From Brachypterus glaber (lineage: Eukaryota > Arthropoda > Insecta > Coleoptera > Kateretidae): a stretch of 64,000 nucleotides of DNA. The first letter of the stretch is position 1; each line of letters opens with the position of its first letter. The DNA lies in contig OY294048.1 of NCBI GenBank assembly GCA_958510825.1, positions 34,809,026-34,873,025 on the forward strand, read 5' to 3'. The notes below the pieces were generated by a model. It was not told the origin of the DNA, ran no database searches, and saw nothing but the letters and a program-made list of their open reading frames with translations. A program made the translations under genes and the position numbers. Below are positions 43,790 to 54,911 of the stretch, piece by piece.

Positions 43790-44975
43790 AAAATGTTAAT
43801 GTATACAATCATCCTGCAGTATTGAAATTTTTATTGGTGCATTTTTTTCTTCCTATTGTTGATTGTCAGAACGTGAAATTGCGTCTTTAATTTTAGTTTT
43901 CTAGAAAAAGGTTGGCCCTACAGTGTAACATAAAGAGTAGCTTTTATATGTATTTAAAAAAAAATCAAAAAAATATGTTTCATTAATATAAAAAAATAAA
44001 AAATCTACAGATAAAAAAGTTTGGGGCGAGGGGCTGACCGCGTCTGAAATTTGTACAAAAGAGTTCCTTTCTGCAAAGAGTTCCTCAGAGTTCCTTCGGA
44101 GTTCCTTGGGAGTTCCTCCTGTGTGTCTTAAGAGTTCCTCTCTGGAAGGGGTAATTTTTGGAAAATAAGCCGTAGAAATTACCGCTATGCAAGCACTACT
44201 GCCAATAGGGCACCCTCAAAAAAAAGCTTTGTCCCTGACGGTTTCAACCAAACTTGGCGACCCTACAAATAAAATGAAATTGGTACCTTCATGAAAAAAA
44301 CTTTGTCTCTGACGGCTCTTACCAAACTTGGCGCCCCTACAAAACAAAATTTCAAAATTTGGAGCCCCAAAATAACCTTCAGGAAACAAAGCTTTGTCCC
44401 TGACAGTTTCTACCAAACTTGGCGCCCCTTCAAAAAAAAATTGGCGCCCAGAGGTAGGATGTTTTGTGGCTCATCTAGTTTAAAAATAAAAACGTTAATC
44501 CGCAAGGGTAATAAATAATAATTGTTTCTCACCGCGTCTGAAATTTGTACAAAAGAGTTCCATTTTGCAAAGAGTTACTTGGAGTTCCTCTGAGTTCCTT
44601 CGGAGTTCCTCCAGAGTTCTTTAGAGTTCCTTTGGCTTGTACAAAATATTTCCTCGCGATCAGCCCCTCGGTTTGGAGCAAAAAAGTGACATCGCCCCCT
44701 CTCCCCATTTTGACGTCCCTGATTAAAATTACCAAATAAAAATTACATAAAATAATAGCCTTTATCATTGTTAAGGCATGTGCAAAAAATCGTTACTGTG
44801 GTTCATAAGGTTCCAGAGATATTAAATAAAAATTACTTCTTAGATGTACCCTTAGAAGGGTTGTAGCTCCCTTAGCGCTCATTTCCAGACCAATTTTTAT
44901 AGGAATTTTTTTTCATATTTTTTAATGTAGCATACCGCCTTAAAACTCTTGGACTTATTTCTGAATAACCCTGTA
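43790..44975 (-). mobile_element. Reverse copy of the 2713-3255 element, split by a 690-bp insertion
   Basis: Left part (43790-44025) and right part (44715-44975) are together the reverse complement of 2713-3130: AAAAAGTTTGGGGC, GACGTCCCTG.TTAAAATTA, TTATTTCTGAATAACCCTGT. The intervening block at about 44026-44714 is foreign. Confidence 0.75.
44026..44714. repeat. Inserted block of GAGTTCCT and TTTGTCCCTGACGG repeats
   Basis: Two copies of CGTCTGAAATTTGTACAAAA followed by runs of GAGTTCCTTCGGAGTTCCTC-like units (44036-44150 and 44525-44640) flank three units of the TTTGTCCCTGACGGTTTCTA repeat (about 44228, 44303, 44393). Confidence 0.75.
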
Positions 44976-45590
44976 TACCCTGTATATGTTTATCCAATAC
45001 TATTCAATGAGGAGTCCTCATCTTTGTCCTTTCTAGGACAATTATAAATTGTGATACTTTTACTATAAATGAGCTTTGTTTGTATGCCAAATAATAGTAC
45101 TATTTGTGTTAATATATTTAAAATAATTCAAAATAAAATTTTAAAATGCTTAAGAATCATACTTTTTTTTATTAAAAAACGCTCAATTTTAAGGAAGCGG
45201 ACCAGAGCAGGCAAAATTAATAATATAGGTCTATTCGGCATGTTTTTACCAACACTTTGTGGTACCGCTTATAACTTTGAACAGCTTTGCACCATAACTT
45301 TTTTAAAATTTTGTGTCTAAATAACACGCTAAAAATAAGTCGTTCATTTCCAGCATGGTATACCCACTTGAATTTAGTATAATCCGTATATTTACGATTT
45401 TATCTCTAAAGAGTTTTATTCCAAACCTTGTGACAAATTATAACCCTCCTAGAAATAAAATTGTAATTTTTATTTCACATTAAGTACTCTCGCATCACAA
45501 AGCGTGTAAAAATCTAAATTTATGCATCGTTAGGAAAAATGCTAAACAACTGCATTCGTGATTACATTTGAAAAAAATGTTTAAACCTAA
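44976..45590. other. Intergenic, no gene seen
   Basis: An open + frame at 45069-45320 has no recognisable motif and ordinary AT-rich composition. I do not call it a gene. Confidence 0.5.
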
Positions 45591-45744
45591 GGGAATGTTC
45601 AATTATTACGTAACGCTCCTAGGGGGGGTGGGGGTCATTTTGGAGTGTTACACCCATGTTAATGGTATAGGAAAATAGCGTTACAGGGGAGGTGGGGGGT
45701 TGAAAATGATCAACATTTGTGTTACGTAATACTTAAACGTTTCC
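45591..45744. mobile_element. Harbinger-like MITE, TSD TAA
   Basis: Ends GGGAATGTTCAATTATTACG and the inverse ACGTAATACTTAAACGTTTCC, both flanked by TAA (45588-45590, 45745-45747). The centre has GTTACACCCATGTTAATGGT. Confidence 0.82.
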
Positions 45745-45974
45745 TAATGGAGTAGTACAATTAACTAGTTTAAATAGATTTTGTGATCATATCGCCAAAA
45801 TCGTTATTCGACTTATGGTTACTTTCTAAATATGACATAGTGTGCTGCCACATCAAATACACTGACAACATTTACAACAAGATATCTGGAGGCTTTAGGA
45901 CAAGGGCGTAGATCTTTTTCTTCTATGGGGGGGGGGTAATACCCAGGGCCGGCCTTTCAAGCCTCAAATTTGGC

Positions 45975-46270
45975 GCCTCTAGCAAAAGAAAAAAACACCC
46001 TAAAATAAAGCTTTGTGCGCCTACATAAAAAAATGCCCCCCAAAAAATACCACAAGAAAAAGAGCGTTGTCCCTGACGGTTTCTACCAAACGTGGCGCCC
46101 CTACAAAAAAATGACGCCGCCCAAAAAAAACCCTAAGACAAAAGCTTTGTCCCTGATGGTTTCTACCAAACTTGGCGCCCAAAAAATACCAACAAGAAAA
46201 AAAACTGTGTCCCTGACGGTTTCTACCAAACTTGGAGCCCCGCAAACAAAATTGGCGCCCACGCCTATGG
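45975..46270. repeat. Array of TTTGTCCCTGACGG-TACCAAACTTGGCGCCC units
   Basis: Three clear units near 46066, 46145 and 46207, each about 60-75 bp with A-rich spacers. The same unit occurs at 44228-44440 and 53733-53850. Frames on both strands stay open because the unit lacks stops; this is not evidence of a gene. Confidence 0.8.
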
Positions 46271-46309
46271 GGGGGGAGGTAATTACCCCATTACCCTTCA
46301 TCTACGCCC

Positions 46310-46375
46310 TTGGGTTTATGCACCATTTATACCCGCCCAGACACGTCATTTTTAGCAGGGTGGTGCTATAGAGGT
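46310..46375. repeat. Fragment of the ACGGGTCT palindromic MITE
   Basis: TTATGCACCATTTATACCCG and CAGACACGTCATTTTTAGCA match one arm of 30015-30157. Confidence 0.7.
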
Positions 46376-47880
46376 AAAAGTGCTGTATAAGTCTTTGGGG
46401 CGCGGTAAATTTTTAAATGGGAGAGGGTTACGACAGCTGAAATCTCAAAATTAATCTGCCCAAGTGGGCCCCCATTTTGGGGAGGTGCCACTAACAATAA
46501 AGAACTTAAAACGCTCGAAAAAAAATAGATTTGGCAACCGTATTTCTGTATTTATGATAATGTTATGTAATTTTTTAATAAAAGGCATTCACATTAAATC
46601 TTTTAGTCACTTCATTACAGTCTGCCGAATGAGGTGGATCTTTCGTAATTTTTTGTGTGTTTTTAGTTCTAAACAGTGTTAGTGTACGTTTTGTGTTTTT
46701 ACACTATATCGGATTATTATGAATTGTTTTTCAACCACGAGTATATGTAAGTAATTTTGATTATTAAGATATTTATTTTTCATTTCATTTTTATAATAAA
46801 TGGAAAATTTAGTTTGGTGCTATAGTGGTAAAAGTGTTTTAAATGGGGGAGGGGGGTGGTTACGACAGCTGAAATCTCAAAATTAATCTGCCCAAGTGAG
46901 CCCCCATTTTGAGCGATAACACTGCACAAAACTTTCTAACATTTATTATAATAAAATCAACAAAGATATTTCTGACTCATATGATAATGTTATGTAATTT
47001 TTAACAAAAGGCATTCTAAATTTAATCTTGTTCATTTCATTACAGTCTGCCGAATGAAGTGGATCGTTCCGTGTTTTTTCTTGTGTTTTTAGTTCTGAAC
47101 GTTATTAGTGTATGTTTTGTGTTTTTACACTAACTATATATGGCTTGTCGGACCACTTAGGAATAATTTTTCAACCGCGAGTGTAAGTAATTGTGATTAC
47201 ACTGGTCTACAAAAAAAATCTTCTCCAAGGACTAAACCTATCATGCCTTAAGTATTTTTATGTGCTGAAACCGAATTTTCAATTTAAAAAACTTTCTACC
47301 GCGTAGATTTCGAGTAAATCCCGGTTTTTATTAGACATTGGTTATACGTGCCTAAAAAAGTAAACTTTTTCGGATTCATCAGCACACAAAAATACTTAAC
47401 GCGAGATAGGTTTTGGTCTTTGGAGAAGATTTTTTTTCTTTTTTTGTAGACCAGTGTTATTAAGATAAATATTTTTTAACTTTGAGCAATTATGAGTAAC
47501 TTTGGGGAACGGAAAATGTTTAAATGGGGAGGGGCAATTTACGACAGCTGAAATATCGAAATTAAGCTGCAGCTGAGCATGCCCAAGTGGGCCCCCATTT
47601 TAAGCGGTATCATTGCACAAAACTTTCTAAAGTTTATTATAATAAAATCGGCAACGATATTCCTGACTCATATGATAATGTTATGTAATTTTTTAACAAG
47701 GGTCATTGTAAACTAAATATTTTAGTCATTTCATTACAGTCTGCCGAATAAAGTGGATTGTTTTTGTTTGTTTTTTGTTCTAAACAGTATTAGTGTATGT
47801 TTTGTGCGTTTTTTTTATAATACTATAGTGTATTTAGGAATAATTTTTAAACCGCGAGTAAATGTAAGTAATTTTAAAAC
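46363..47880. repeat. Three tandem copies of a unit of about 430 bp
   Basis: Each unit has GGTTACGACAGCTGAAATCT, GCCCAAGTGGGCCCCCATTT, TATGATAATGTTATGTAATT and TTACAGTCTGCCGAAT. Units start near 46363, 46816 and 47490. The second is lengthened by a MITE at 47199-47456. None encodes a protein I recognise. Confidence 0.82.
47199..47456. mobile_element. MITE with CACTGGTCTACAAAAA ends, inserted in tandem unit 2
   Basis: TIRs CACTGGTCTACAAAAA and the inverse, continuing inward with ATCTTCTCCAAGGAC / TTTGGAGAAGAT and AAGTATTTTTATGTGCTGA / TCAGCACACAAAAATACTTA. Both flanks read TTA. Confidence 0.85.
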
Positions 47881-47903
47881 GATTTTGAACAATTTTTAAT
47901 TAC

Positions 47904-48318
47904 AGAGCCACACAAAAAAATGTCAAGTGTTTTTTTGGAGACCACTGTATTACCGTGTATTTTATGAAGCTGAACCCGAATTTGAGGTCAAAATAGCAAC
48001 TCATCCCATTAGTTTTGGAGATAAACTCAAAAAATGTTAGGGAACGTTTAAGTATTACGTAACGCAAATTTTGATCATTTTGGACACCCCCCCCCTGTAA
48101 CGCTATTTTCATATACCATTAACATGGGCGTAACACTCCAAAATGACCCCCCCCCCCCCTAGGAGCGTACGTAATACTTGAACGTTCCCTTATGCTCGTT
48201 TTACTCGAAAATAAGGTTTTTTGAGGTTATCTCCAAAACTAATTGGATGAGGTGCCTCAAAATACATAGGAATAAAATGGTCTCCAAAAAAAAATCTGGA
48301 CCTTTTTTTGTGTGGCTG
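47904..48318. mobile_element. GAGCCACACAAAAAAA MITE carrying a nested MITE
   Basis: Left GAGCCACACAAAAAAATGTC, right inverse ending TTTTTTTGTGTGGCT. Inner arms GTTTTGGAGATAAACTCAAA / TTGAGGTTATCTCCAAAACT flank an inserted Harbinger-like MITE at 48040-48189. Confidence 0.8.
48040..48189. mobile_element. Harbinger-like MITE nested in another MITE, TSD TTA
   Basis: Ends GGGAACGTTTAAGTATTACG / ACGTAATACTTGAACGTTCCC, flanked by TTA at 48037-48039 and 48190-48192. Confidence 0.85.
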
Positions 48319-48433
48319 TGGTATTTTGGATTAGAATTTTCATTATTATTTTTTTTGGGTTTAATTGTGGACTTGTGAATAAATAAAACAGTTACTTTTT
48401 GAAATATTTTTGAATATAGTATTTATTATAAAA

Positions 48434-48610
48434 GGAACGTTCAAGTATTACGTAACGCAAATTGTAACAAAATTCATACACTTCATATTCCGGTTCTCGC
48501 GTTGTTATACGTTATAGAGATTTCATATTTCGGCTACCCCCCCCCCCCAAATATGAATTTTAAAAATGAATTTTGGTACAATTTGCGTTACGTAATACTT
48601 AAACGTTCCC
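48434..48610. mobile_element. Harbinger-like MITE, TSD AAA
   Basis: GGAACGTTCAAGTATTACGT and the inverse, with the CATACACTTCATATTCCGGT inner segment also present at 21896-22139 and 61931-62121. Flanks AAA / AAA. Confidence 0.8.
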
Positions 48611-48627
48611 AAAGTGCACTATTATGT

Positions 48628-48780
48628 GCACTTTGGCTTAGTTTACACCATGGGTTCTATATTTTAAGTCCAGGTACTTTTTGTCTACCTATCTCTGTTT
48701 ATAGCGTTTTGTAATCAGAGATAGGTAGATAAAAAGTACCTGGACTTAAAATATAGTACCCATGGTGTAAACTAAGCCTT
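48628..48780. repeat. Near-perfect palindromic MITE
   Basis: GGCTTAGTTTACACCATGGG with TAAGTCCAGGTACTTTTTGT is mirrored around a centre near 48705. Confidence 0.88.
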
Positions 48781-49317
48781 TAACGGCGGCTATATTTCAA
48801 AGTTTATTTTTAAATTATTTTTTTTACGAGATGACAATACTGGCGGCTCCGTGCACTATAGAATTCTATCAGTCTCATGTATAACTGCGGCAAATAATAG
48901 ATTTCTATAGCTCACGTAGTCCACCTCATACATTTTTTATGAACTTTTAAATATGGCCGCTGTTAAACTCTTATATTAAATACGGATTAGTTTCATATTA
49001 CTCTTTTTCGAAAAAGTACTTAAAAAAATAAAAACCTATAAAAACGAATTTTTGTTATGCGACCAATATTAAGCCCGATTTTTATCAAAAAAAATCCCAT
49101 ACGAGAACTCGTTATGTCCTACAGCCGCCAGTCCGATGCTGATTTAACGTCTAAAAACGTATTAATAACTTAATAAGTTATTTTATTTAAACTGTTATTT
49201 AACTTTGATCTCGGTTATTTTGAGGTAATTTTTTTAAACTAAATCTTTTTATTACAGAACTACATAAGATGGAGAAGTCAGTCATATAAACAGAGACAGT
49301 ACAGGTAAGAAAACGTA

Positions 49318-50183
49318 GTAGTCCAGTCAAATAACGAAAAATTCCTATGTTAAATTGCAATAAATGTTCATGGGCTGATACTTTAATGGGTAGTAGTGCA
49401 TAGTAGCAGAACACTCCTGTTAGTTTTTTACCGGGTGATTTGCGTAAGGGATGTCCGCTATCTTAAATTTTAGGGGTGAGTGCGGTTATCTCGCTAAATA
49501 TGCATCTTACGATAAAAATGCATATAACTAATTTTGTTAAGTATTTCCAACAATTTTTGTTTAGATAATTTTTTTATTATATTAATAACAATCGAGTTAT
49601 AAATATTTAAAAATGGCCATGTTGGGGGTGAAATCGTTTTTTTCGATTTTTCAGCCAAATTATTCATCAAAGGATAAAAGTGGTTATGAGCAAACTTGTA
49701 GCTCTTGAAGTGTTATATGTTATGCTTTTTCATAAGTATTTTGTTACGGTTACAGTGGGCGGTTGCACCCTCTGTAACCGTACCAAAGTACCTATGAAAA
49801 TTAATAGTATATGAAACTTAAAGAGAATTTCGAGAGCTACAAGTTTGCTCATATCGTCCGATGAATAATTTGGCTGAAAAATGGAAAAAACCAATTCCAC
49901 CTCCAACATGACTATTTTTAAATTAACCATTGTTATTAATATATTAAAAAAATGATCCCAATAAAAATTGTTGGAAATTTCCTCCTTAACAAAATTGGTT
50001 ATATGCATTTTTATCGCTAGATGCATATTAAGCAACCCCTAAAATTCAAGATATCGGACACCCCTTACGCAAATCATCCAGTGAAAAACTAACAGATGTG
50101 TTCTGTTACCATCCACTACTACCCTTTAAAATATCAGCCCGTGTACATTTATTGCAATTTAAATTTATTATTTGACTGGACTA
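49318..50183. mobile_element. 0.87 kb foldback element, arms about 400 bp
   Basis: TAGTCCAGTCAAATAA starts it and TTATTTGACTGGACTA ends it. The arms share GGGCTGATACTTTAATGGGT, GATTTGCGTAAGGGATGTCC, AATGCATATAAC and CCATGTTGGGGGTG in mirror order. The spacer contains a small GTTACGGTTACAG hairpin. Confidence 0.85.
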
Positions 50184-50398
50184 TAGGTAATTAACACTAA
50201 TATGTTATAGGATATAGGCAAGATCTATGTGAGTTTGTTTTTAACTGCAATGAAAACAACCGAAGTGGAAGTAGTGCTAATAGAAGAGTTGTGCCCAAAG
50301 GCACAGTTAATATAAGGAACAAAAGCAAAATAGTTTGGAATCTAAAACCGCCAAGAGTATAGAGCCTAATATAATAATATTTTTTACAGGTACCATCA

Positions 50399-50625
50399 AC
50401 TGAGGTGACTTCGGACCGAGTAGGTGACTTTGGGCATTTTTTCGGAAAATCTTCTGAACCAAAGCACGTGTGTAAAAGTTGTGCGTTTGTGTGTAAAAGT
50501 TGTGGAAATGAACCCCACAACTTGAGCACACAACCCCACAACTTTTACACACGTGCTTTGGTTCAGAAGATTTTGCGAAAAAATGTCCGAAGTCATCCTA
50601 CACCTTCAGAAGTCACCTGGGTGTT
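50399..50625. repeat. Palindromic MITE, about 225 bp
   Basis: AGGTGACTTCGGAC, TCTTCTGAACCAAAGCACGT and GTGTAAAAGTTGTG are mirrored by CACAACTTTTACACACGTGC and so on. Overlapping open frames here are a consequence of the palindrome. Confidence 0.85.
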
Positions 50626-50659
50626 TTTTTACAGTTTAATCAAAAAAGAACATTGTTCT

Positions 50660-51300
50660 TATTAATGTGTTGTTTGTGTTCTTATTTTACACACATATAT
50701 TTTTTTATATATTTTTTTTCAGGTATTATTATTATCAGGTATTTTATTTCTTTCAGGTACTATTATTTTCTTTTATGCATTATATCACTGGGTTAAAATG
50801 ATAAGGTTCTATGTTCTATAGAAACCCCATAATGAAGAACTATATTTATTATATACTCTATTGTGTTGTTTGTGTTCTTATTTTACATACATATATTTTT
50901 TTTATGTATATTTTTTTTTCATATACAATGTTGGTTTTATTATTTTATTTTTTTCAGATAATGCTATATAATATATAGCCTATATTGTGCATTAGGTATT
51001 TTTTGAAAAAAAAAGTGTTCTTAGGTTAAATATTCTAAACATTTATTTTTTTTTTCAGGTATTAATTATATTATAATGTAATATTAGTTTTTATTTGAAA
51101 GTTTACTAGGTATATTAATATTTTTTAATTGTTAAGGATATTGTTTATAATAATTTTGGTTATATTTATGTATATTTTTTTCAGGATATAAGTGTTTTTT
51201 ATTTATAATGTTATTATTTTATGTATTTTTTTTGATGTTTTATAGGATATTTTCAGGTATTTATTTTTTTACAGGTACAAATACAATTTTAATCTACAAT
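50660..51300. repeat. Degenerate repeat with TTTTTTTCAGGTATT units
   Basis: A motif of poly-T plus CAGGTA recurs near 50718, 50753, 51055, 51182 (CAGGATA), 51252 and 51274. A larger unit, GTGTTGTTTGTGTTCTTATT with TTACACACATATATTTTTTT, occurs at 50667 and 50868. Each motif looks like a splice acceptor joined to a donor, but I see no exons nearby. Confidence 0.55.
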
Positions 51301-51789
51301 CAGATTAAAATTATAGGATAGTTACATATTATATTATGCAAAAATACGCTAGGTATATTAACTGTAGGTTTTTGGAAGTTTATAGGCCTATAAACATAAA
51401 CATTAAGGATAATATCCTTAATATAATAACATAGTATGTTTTTTAAGGTAGCATGGGGCGTGTAGAATAACCTGGGGTAGACTAATACTAATATGTAAAT
51501 ATTATTTATTTCAGATATATCAGAAAGAAGGATTTAATTAAAGTTTTATTTTTTATGTATAATGTGTTATTTTATTTTTTAGATCTTTGAAGGACAACTT
51601 TTACAGACAGTGTAATCAGAACTTGTAAGGTTCCTTAAGGTAAAATTGACAGCTAGCAACAGTAAGTTTTTTTAAGGTTAAGGTTTTTTTCTTTCCATTC
51701 AAGCCAAGCCAATTTCCCTCACCCGGGAAACGAACCCGGGTTGTTGGCATAGTTTCCCCTAGGTTTAATTTAGTATATAGTTAAATAGC

Positions 51790-51960
51790 CAAAATCCGCA
51801 CCAATTCCCTTAAGGGGGAATGGATAGGCAGGGTTACACGAACAGGTAGTCAATATCAGCAAAAATTCCCTCAAGGGGGAATGGATAGGTAGGGTTACAC
51901 GCACAGGTTGTCAATATCCGCAAAAATTTCCTCAAAGGGGAAAGGATAACCGCGAACAAA
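51790..51960. repeat. Three tandem units of about 61 bp
   Basis: Unit GGGGGAATGGATAGGTAGGG with TTACACGCACAGGTTGTCAA and AAAAATTCCCTCAA, at about 51796, 51860 and 51921. Just before it, a B-box-like GGTTCGTTTCCCGGG on the - strand (about 51726-51742) hints at another tRNA-related remnant, without a supporting A-box. Confidence 0.65.
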
Positions 51961-53090
51961 AGACAAAGGAACAGACGGACATTTGAGGTGTTCTCTCTGG
52001 ATGGTCGACTTTTTCCCATACACGCCAGGTATCTCGAAAGAGAGAGTAGTACCAACCCTGACATCGGTGAGACCGAACTTACAAAGTGGGCAGTTGTCAT
52101 ACAAGGGTTAGGTATATATAGTGTATGTTAAATTGTCGCCTGACGAGATTATACTCCACGTGTATAGGCCTACTGAGGGATCCTCAGAGGGGAACTGAGG
52201 TTTTCTCACTGGGGAACGGCACGTTAACCGTAACGCACCTAGTGCTTTACCTCCTGGGTGGTGTGGAAAAGAGCACAACTATTCTAGTTAGAGGTGGGAA
52301 GTGTAAAGAGTAAAAAAATTATCTGTCTGTCCATCTTTTTGTCTTATGGTATGTAAACCTTATAATTATAAGTTAACTTTTGAATGTAATATCGGTTTTC
52401 AAAAATTCTTTCGCTAAGCAGATTGAATTTATTTATAAATAATAGTATATTTCCAACCTAATAAGAAAATTAAACATCATTATATCACCATAGAGTCCCT
52501 TTTCAAATTAAACATCAAAATTTTTAGGATTGGCAATGCATTTTACCGGGAAAACGCCATGATTGAAACTCTCCTGCATAATACCATTTATGATTAAGCT
52601 TTCCTCTAGAGGAAATAAACAACATTTCATTTTATGATATTGAACTTTCTGAAATGCAATAGTTGATTATATTGACTCACCATATAGTCCGAAAAACGTA
52701 TTGCAAACTAAATAAAATGGTTATTTTTATTAAGCAAGGGACTTCCCTTATAGAAATTTACGTTAAAACCACTTTACCTAACGTTAAGAGAATGTTTTGT
52801 CTGTATCGTTAGGGATCTATTACTAAAACAACGTTTATCTAACGTCATAAACCCAATATACTTATACTTTTGGACTTTTCAACCAAATATTTTTTTTTCA
52901 GTTTAGTCGGCGAGCTGGTGACCATTTATTCTTTTTTCATTTTTTTTTTTATATATTTGGGCCTACGCGTTTATTATACAGTTAATGTCGCGATAACCCG
53001 AATGTTTGATACTCCGAATGAGGCAGTAATCCGAACAATGAAATTCGGACTTCAAAGTACATGCATGTCTGTTTCGCTGTTCGGTTTACC
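51961..53090. other. Intergenic, no confident gene
   Basis: On the - strand, 51895-52104 reads NCPLCKFGLTDVRVGTTLSF and continues to the tandem repeat; it may be a decayed transposon ORF, but I cannot name it. 52140-52310 contains CTCAGAGGGGAACTGAGG hairpin-like sequence. 52975-53070 contains TCGCGATAACCCGAATG and TAATCCGAACA, reminiscent of pogo/Tigger-type ends. Confidence 0.4.
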
Positions 53091-53646
53091 CAAAGAACTA
53101 ATAACTTTTCTCTCTAGAATACGCATACCGTTAATATAAATTATCGCCAACATCTCGGTTTGTTTGTAAACAAATAAGAGGTATATTCAGGCCTGAACAA
53201 TAACAATAACCAGTAACTGTTATTGCTGTTTCTGTTAGAACCAACGAACTAATAACTTTTCTCTCTAGAATACGCATACCGTTAATATAAATTATTGCCA
53301 ACATCTCGGTTTGTTTGTAAACAAATAAGAGGTATATTCAGGCCTGAACAATAACAATAACCAGTAACTGTTATTGCTGTTTCTGTTAGAACCAACGAAC
53401 TAACAACTCTTCCCTCTAGAATACGCATACCGTTAATATAAATTATCGCCAACATCTCGGTTTGTTTGTAAACAAATAGTAGGTATATTCAGGCCTGAAC
53501 AATAACAATAACCAGTAACAATTATTGCTGTCTCTGTTAGAACAAAGCTGTGCGAGTAAGACCGAGGAATGTATATGTTGGCTACGTTTTTGTCAGTTTT
53601 TACGAATGAAATGCCTATTCTAGAGGGAAGAGTTATTAGTTCGTTG
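53091..53646. mobile_element. hAT-type MITE with internal triplication, 8-bp TSD
   Basis: Termini CAAAGAACTAATAAC and GTTATTAGTTCGTTG are inverted with one mismatch. Flanks are a perfect 8-bp duplication, GGTTTACC (53083-53090, 53647-53654), as hAT elements make. Three units of 151 bp start near 53095, 53246 and 53397, each with TCTCGGTTTGTTTGTAAACA and GGCCTGAACAATAACAATAA. The single-unit relative at 9162-9360 shows the ancestral form. Confidence 0.85.
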
Positions 53647-53724
53647 GGTTTACCGCATAATTCAGATTATCGAAAATTTACTTAATTTTGGTATCAAATT
53701 ACAGGTACACTTGCCATCAAGAAA

Positions 53725-53905
53725 AAAAGCTTTGTCCCTGACGGTTTCTACCAAACGTGGCGCCCCTACAAAAAAAATGACGGCGCCCAAAAAAATACCC
53801 TAAGACAAAAGCTTTGTCCCAGTTTCTACCAAACTTGGCGCCCTGCAAACAAAATTGGCGCCCACGCCTATGGGGGGGTAATTACCCCCATTACCCCCCT
53901 CATCT
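53725..53905. repeat. TTTGTCCCTGACGG array, third locus
   Basis: Two units near 53733 and 53813, followed by TTGGCGCCCACGCCTATGGG and GTAATTACCCC, exactly as at 46245-46290. Confidence 0.8.
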
Positions 53906-54001
53906 ACGCCCTTGCTTTAGGAACTAGTTCCTTCTTGGTTTGCAGTCTGTCTCTGTCAAGTTGTTTTAGATAGATAAGTTATAAATACCGGTAGTTAACG
54001 C

Positions 54002-54911
54002 TACCCAGGTAGCAAGGGATGTTATATTACAAGAAATTAACATCACTTTTGGGTATATTTTTAAACTAAATCATAACATCACATAATATTGAAAAATAAC
54101 ATGTATTTAACATCAACGTAACACGTATGACGTGACAACCATGTTATTTAATAACAAATATTTAGCAATGCTGTGAATATATCGCATGTCACATATTAAT
54201 GTGGCTTTCACGTGAATGTCATGTTATTTTGCTTCTCACCGACGTTCCAAGCAAAAAAATCGATATAAGATGATGTTGATAGAGTAAATTATTATAAGGA
54301 AATTGTATACACATTATACGATTTCCAATGGATAGGAGGCTCTGCCGGGCTTCTCAAGACCACGGACACGGATTAAAGGAATATATTCTCCGCTTAATCA
54401 GCAATTTCGTATTTAGAATCTATCTGTTTCAATCTGTGATTGTTTCAATTACTGATTAGGTTCGTTTGAAAATTGTGGTTCTGAACTGGTTTGAAACGGG
54501 CGCAGTTCCGACTGAGCATTGCCCAGTTGTAATTACGCCGGTTCCGAATCAGTTCAGAACTGCGATTTTTGAGAACCAAAACAACCCTATTGATTTTAAA
54601 TCCGATTTTTTTTTTATAGGGTTATAGCATTTTTAATGGTTTTATTTAGAAAAAGCTAATATCCTAGGATATTATTTAAATATTAAAGTACCAGTAACGG
54701 CATCCATAAGATATTAGATATAACAGGAATGTGGATTTATGATGTCACAAACACGTTATTTTCGGGATGTCATTGTGTGATGTTATTAGGGGCGGACTTA
54801 GGACATCCCCACCATGCTACATTCTTGTTAAATGAGGCTACAACCTTAACATCACATGTCACATATTAAAATGGCTTTCACGTGAATGTCATGTTATTTT
54901 GCTACCTGGGT
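54002..54911. mobile_element. 0.9 kb element with TACCCAGGTAGCA ends
   Basis: TIR TACCCAGGTAGCA / TGCTACCTGGGTA. Inside, CACGTGAATGTCATGTTATT plus TTTGCT occurs near both ends in the same direction, AACATCAC-like motifs recur, and an inner GGTTCTGAACTGG / CAGTTCAGAACTG inverted pair spans about 54475-54590. No ORF. Confidence 0.65.

Noticed and set aside
46015..46371. Overlapping open frames on both strands at 44.2-44.5 and 46.0-46.4 kb
   Set aside because: They run through the TTTGTCCCTGACGG repeat units; the internal peptide repeats simply reflect DNA repeats.
50197..50665. Several overlapping frames on both strands with CKSCG / VVGLC repeats
   Set aside because: They arise from the palindromic MITE at 50399-50625; the frames mirror each other.
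51895..52104. A zinc-finger-like small protein (NCPLCKFG)
   Set aside because: Only one Cys pair, an alternative frame is equally open, and the frame ends inside a tandem repeat; not enough to call a gene.
52870..53139. Open frame of 89 codons with hydrophobic start
   Set aside because: It is F/Y/I-rich from T-rich DNA and runs into the hAT MITE boundary at 53091; no conserved motif.
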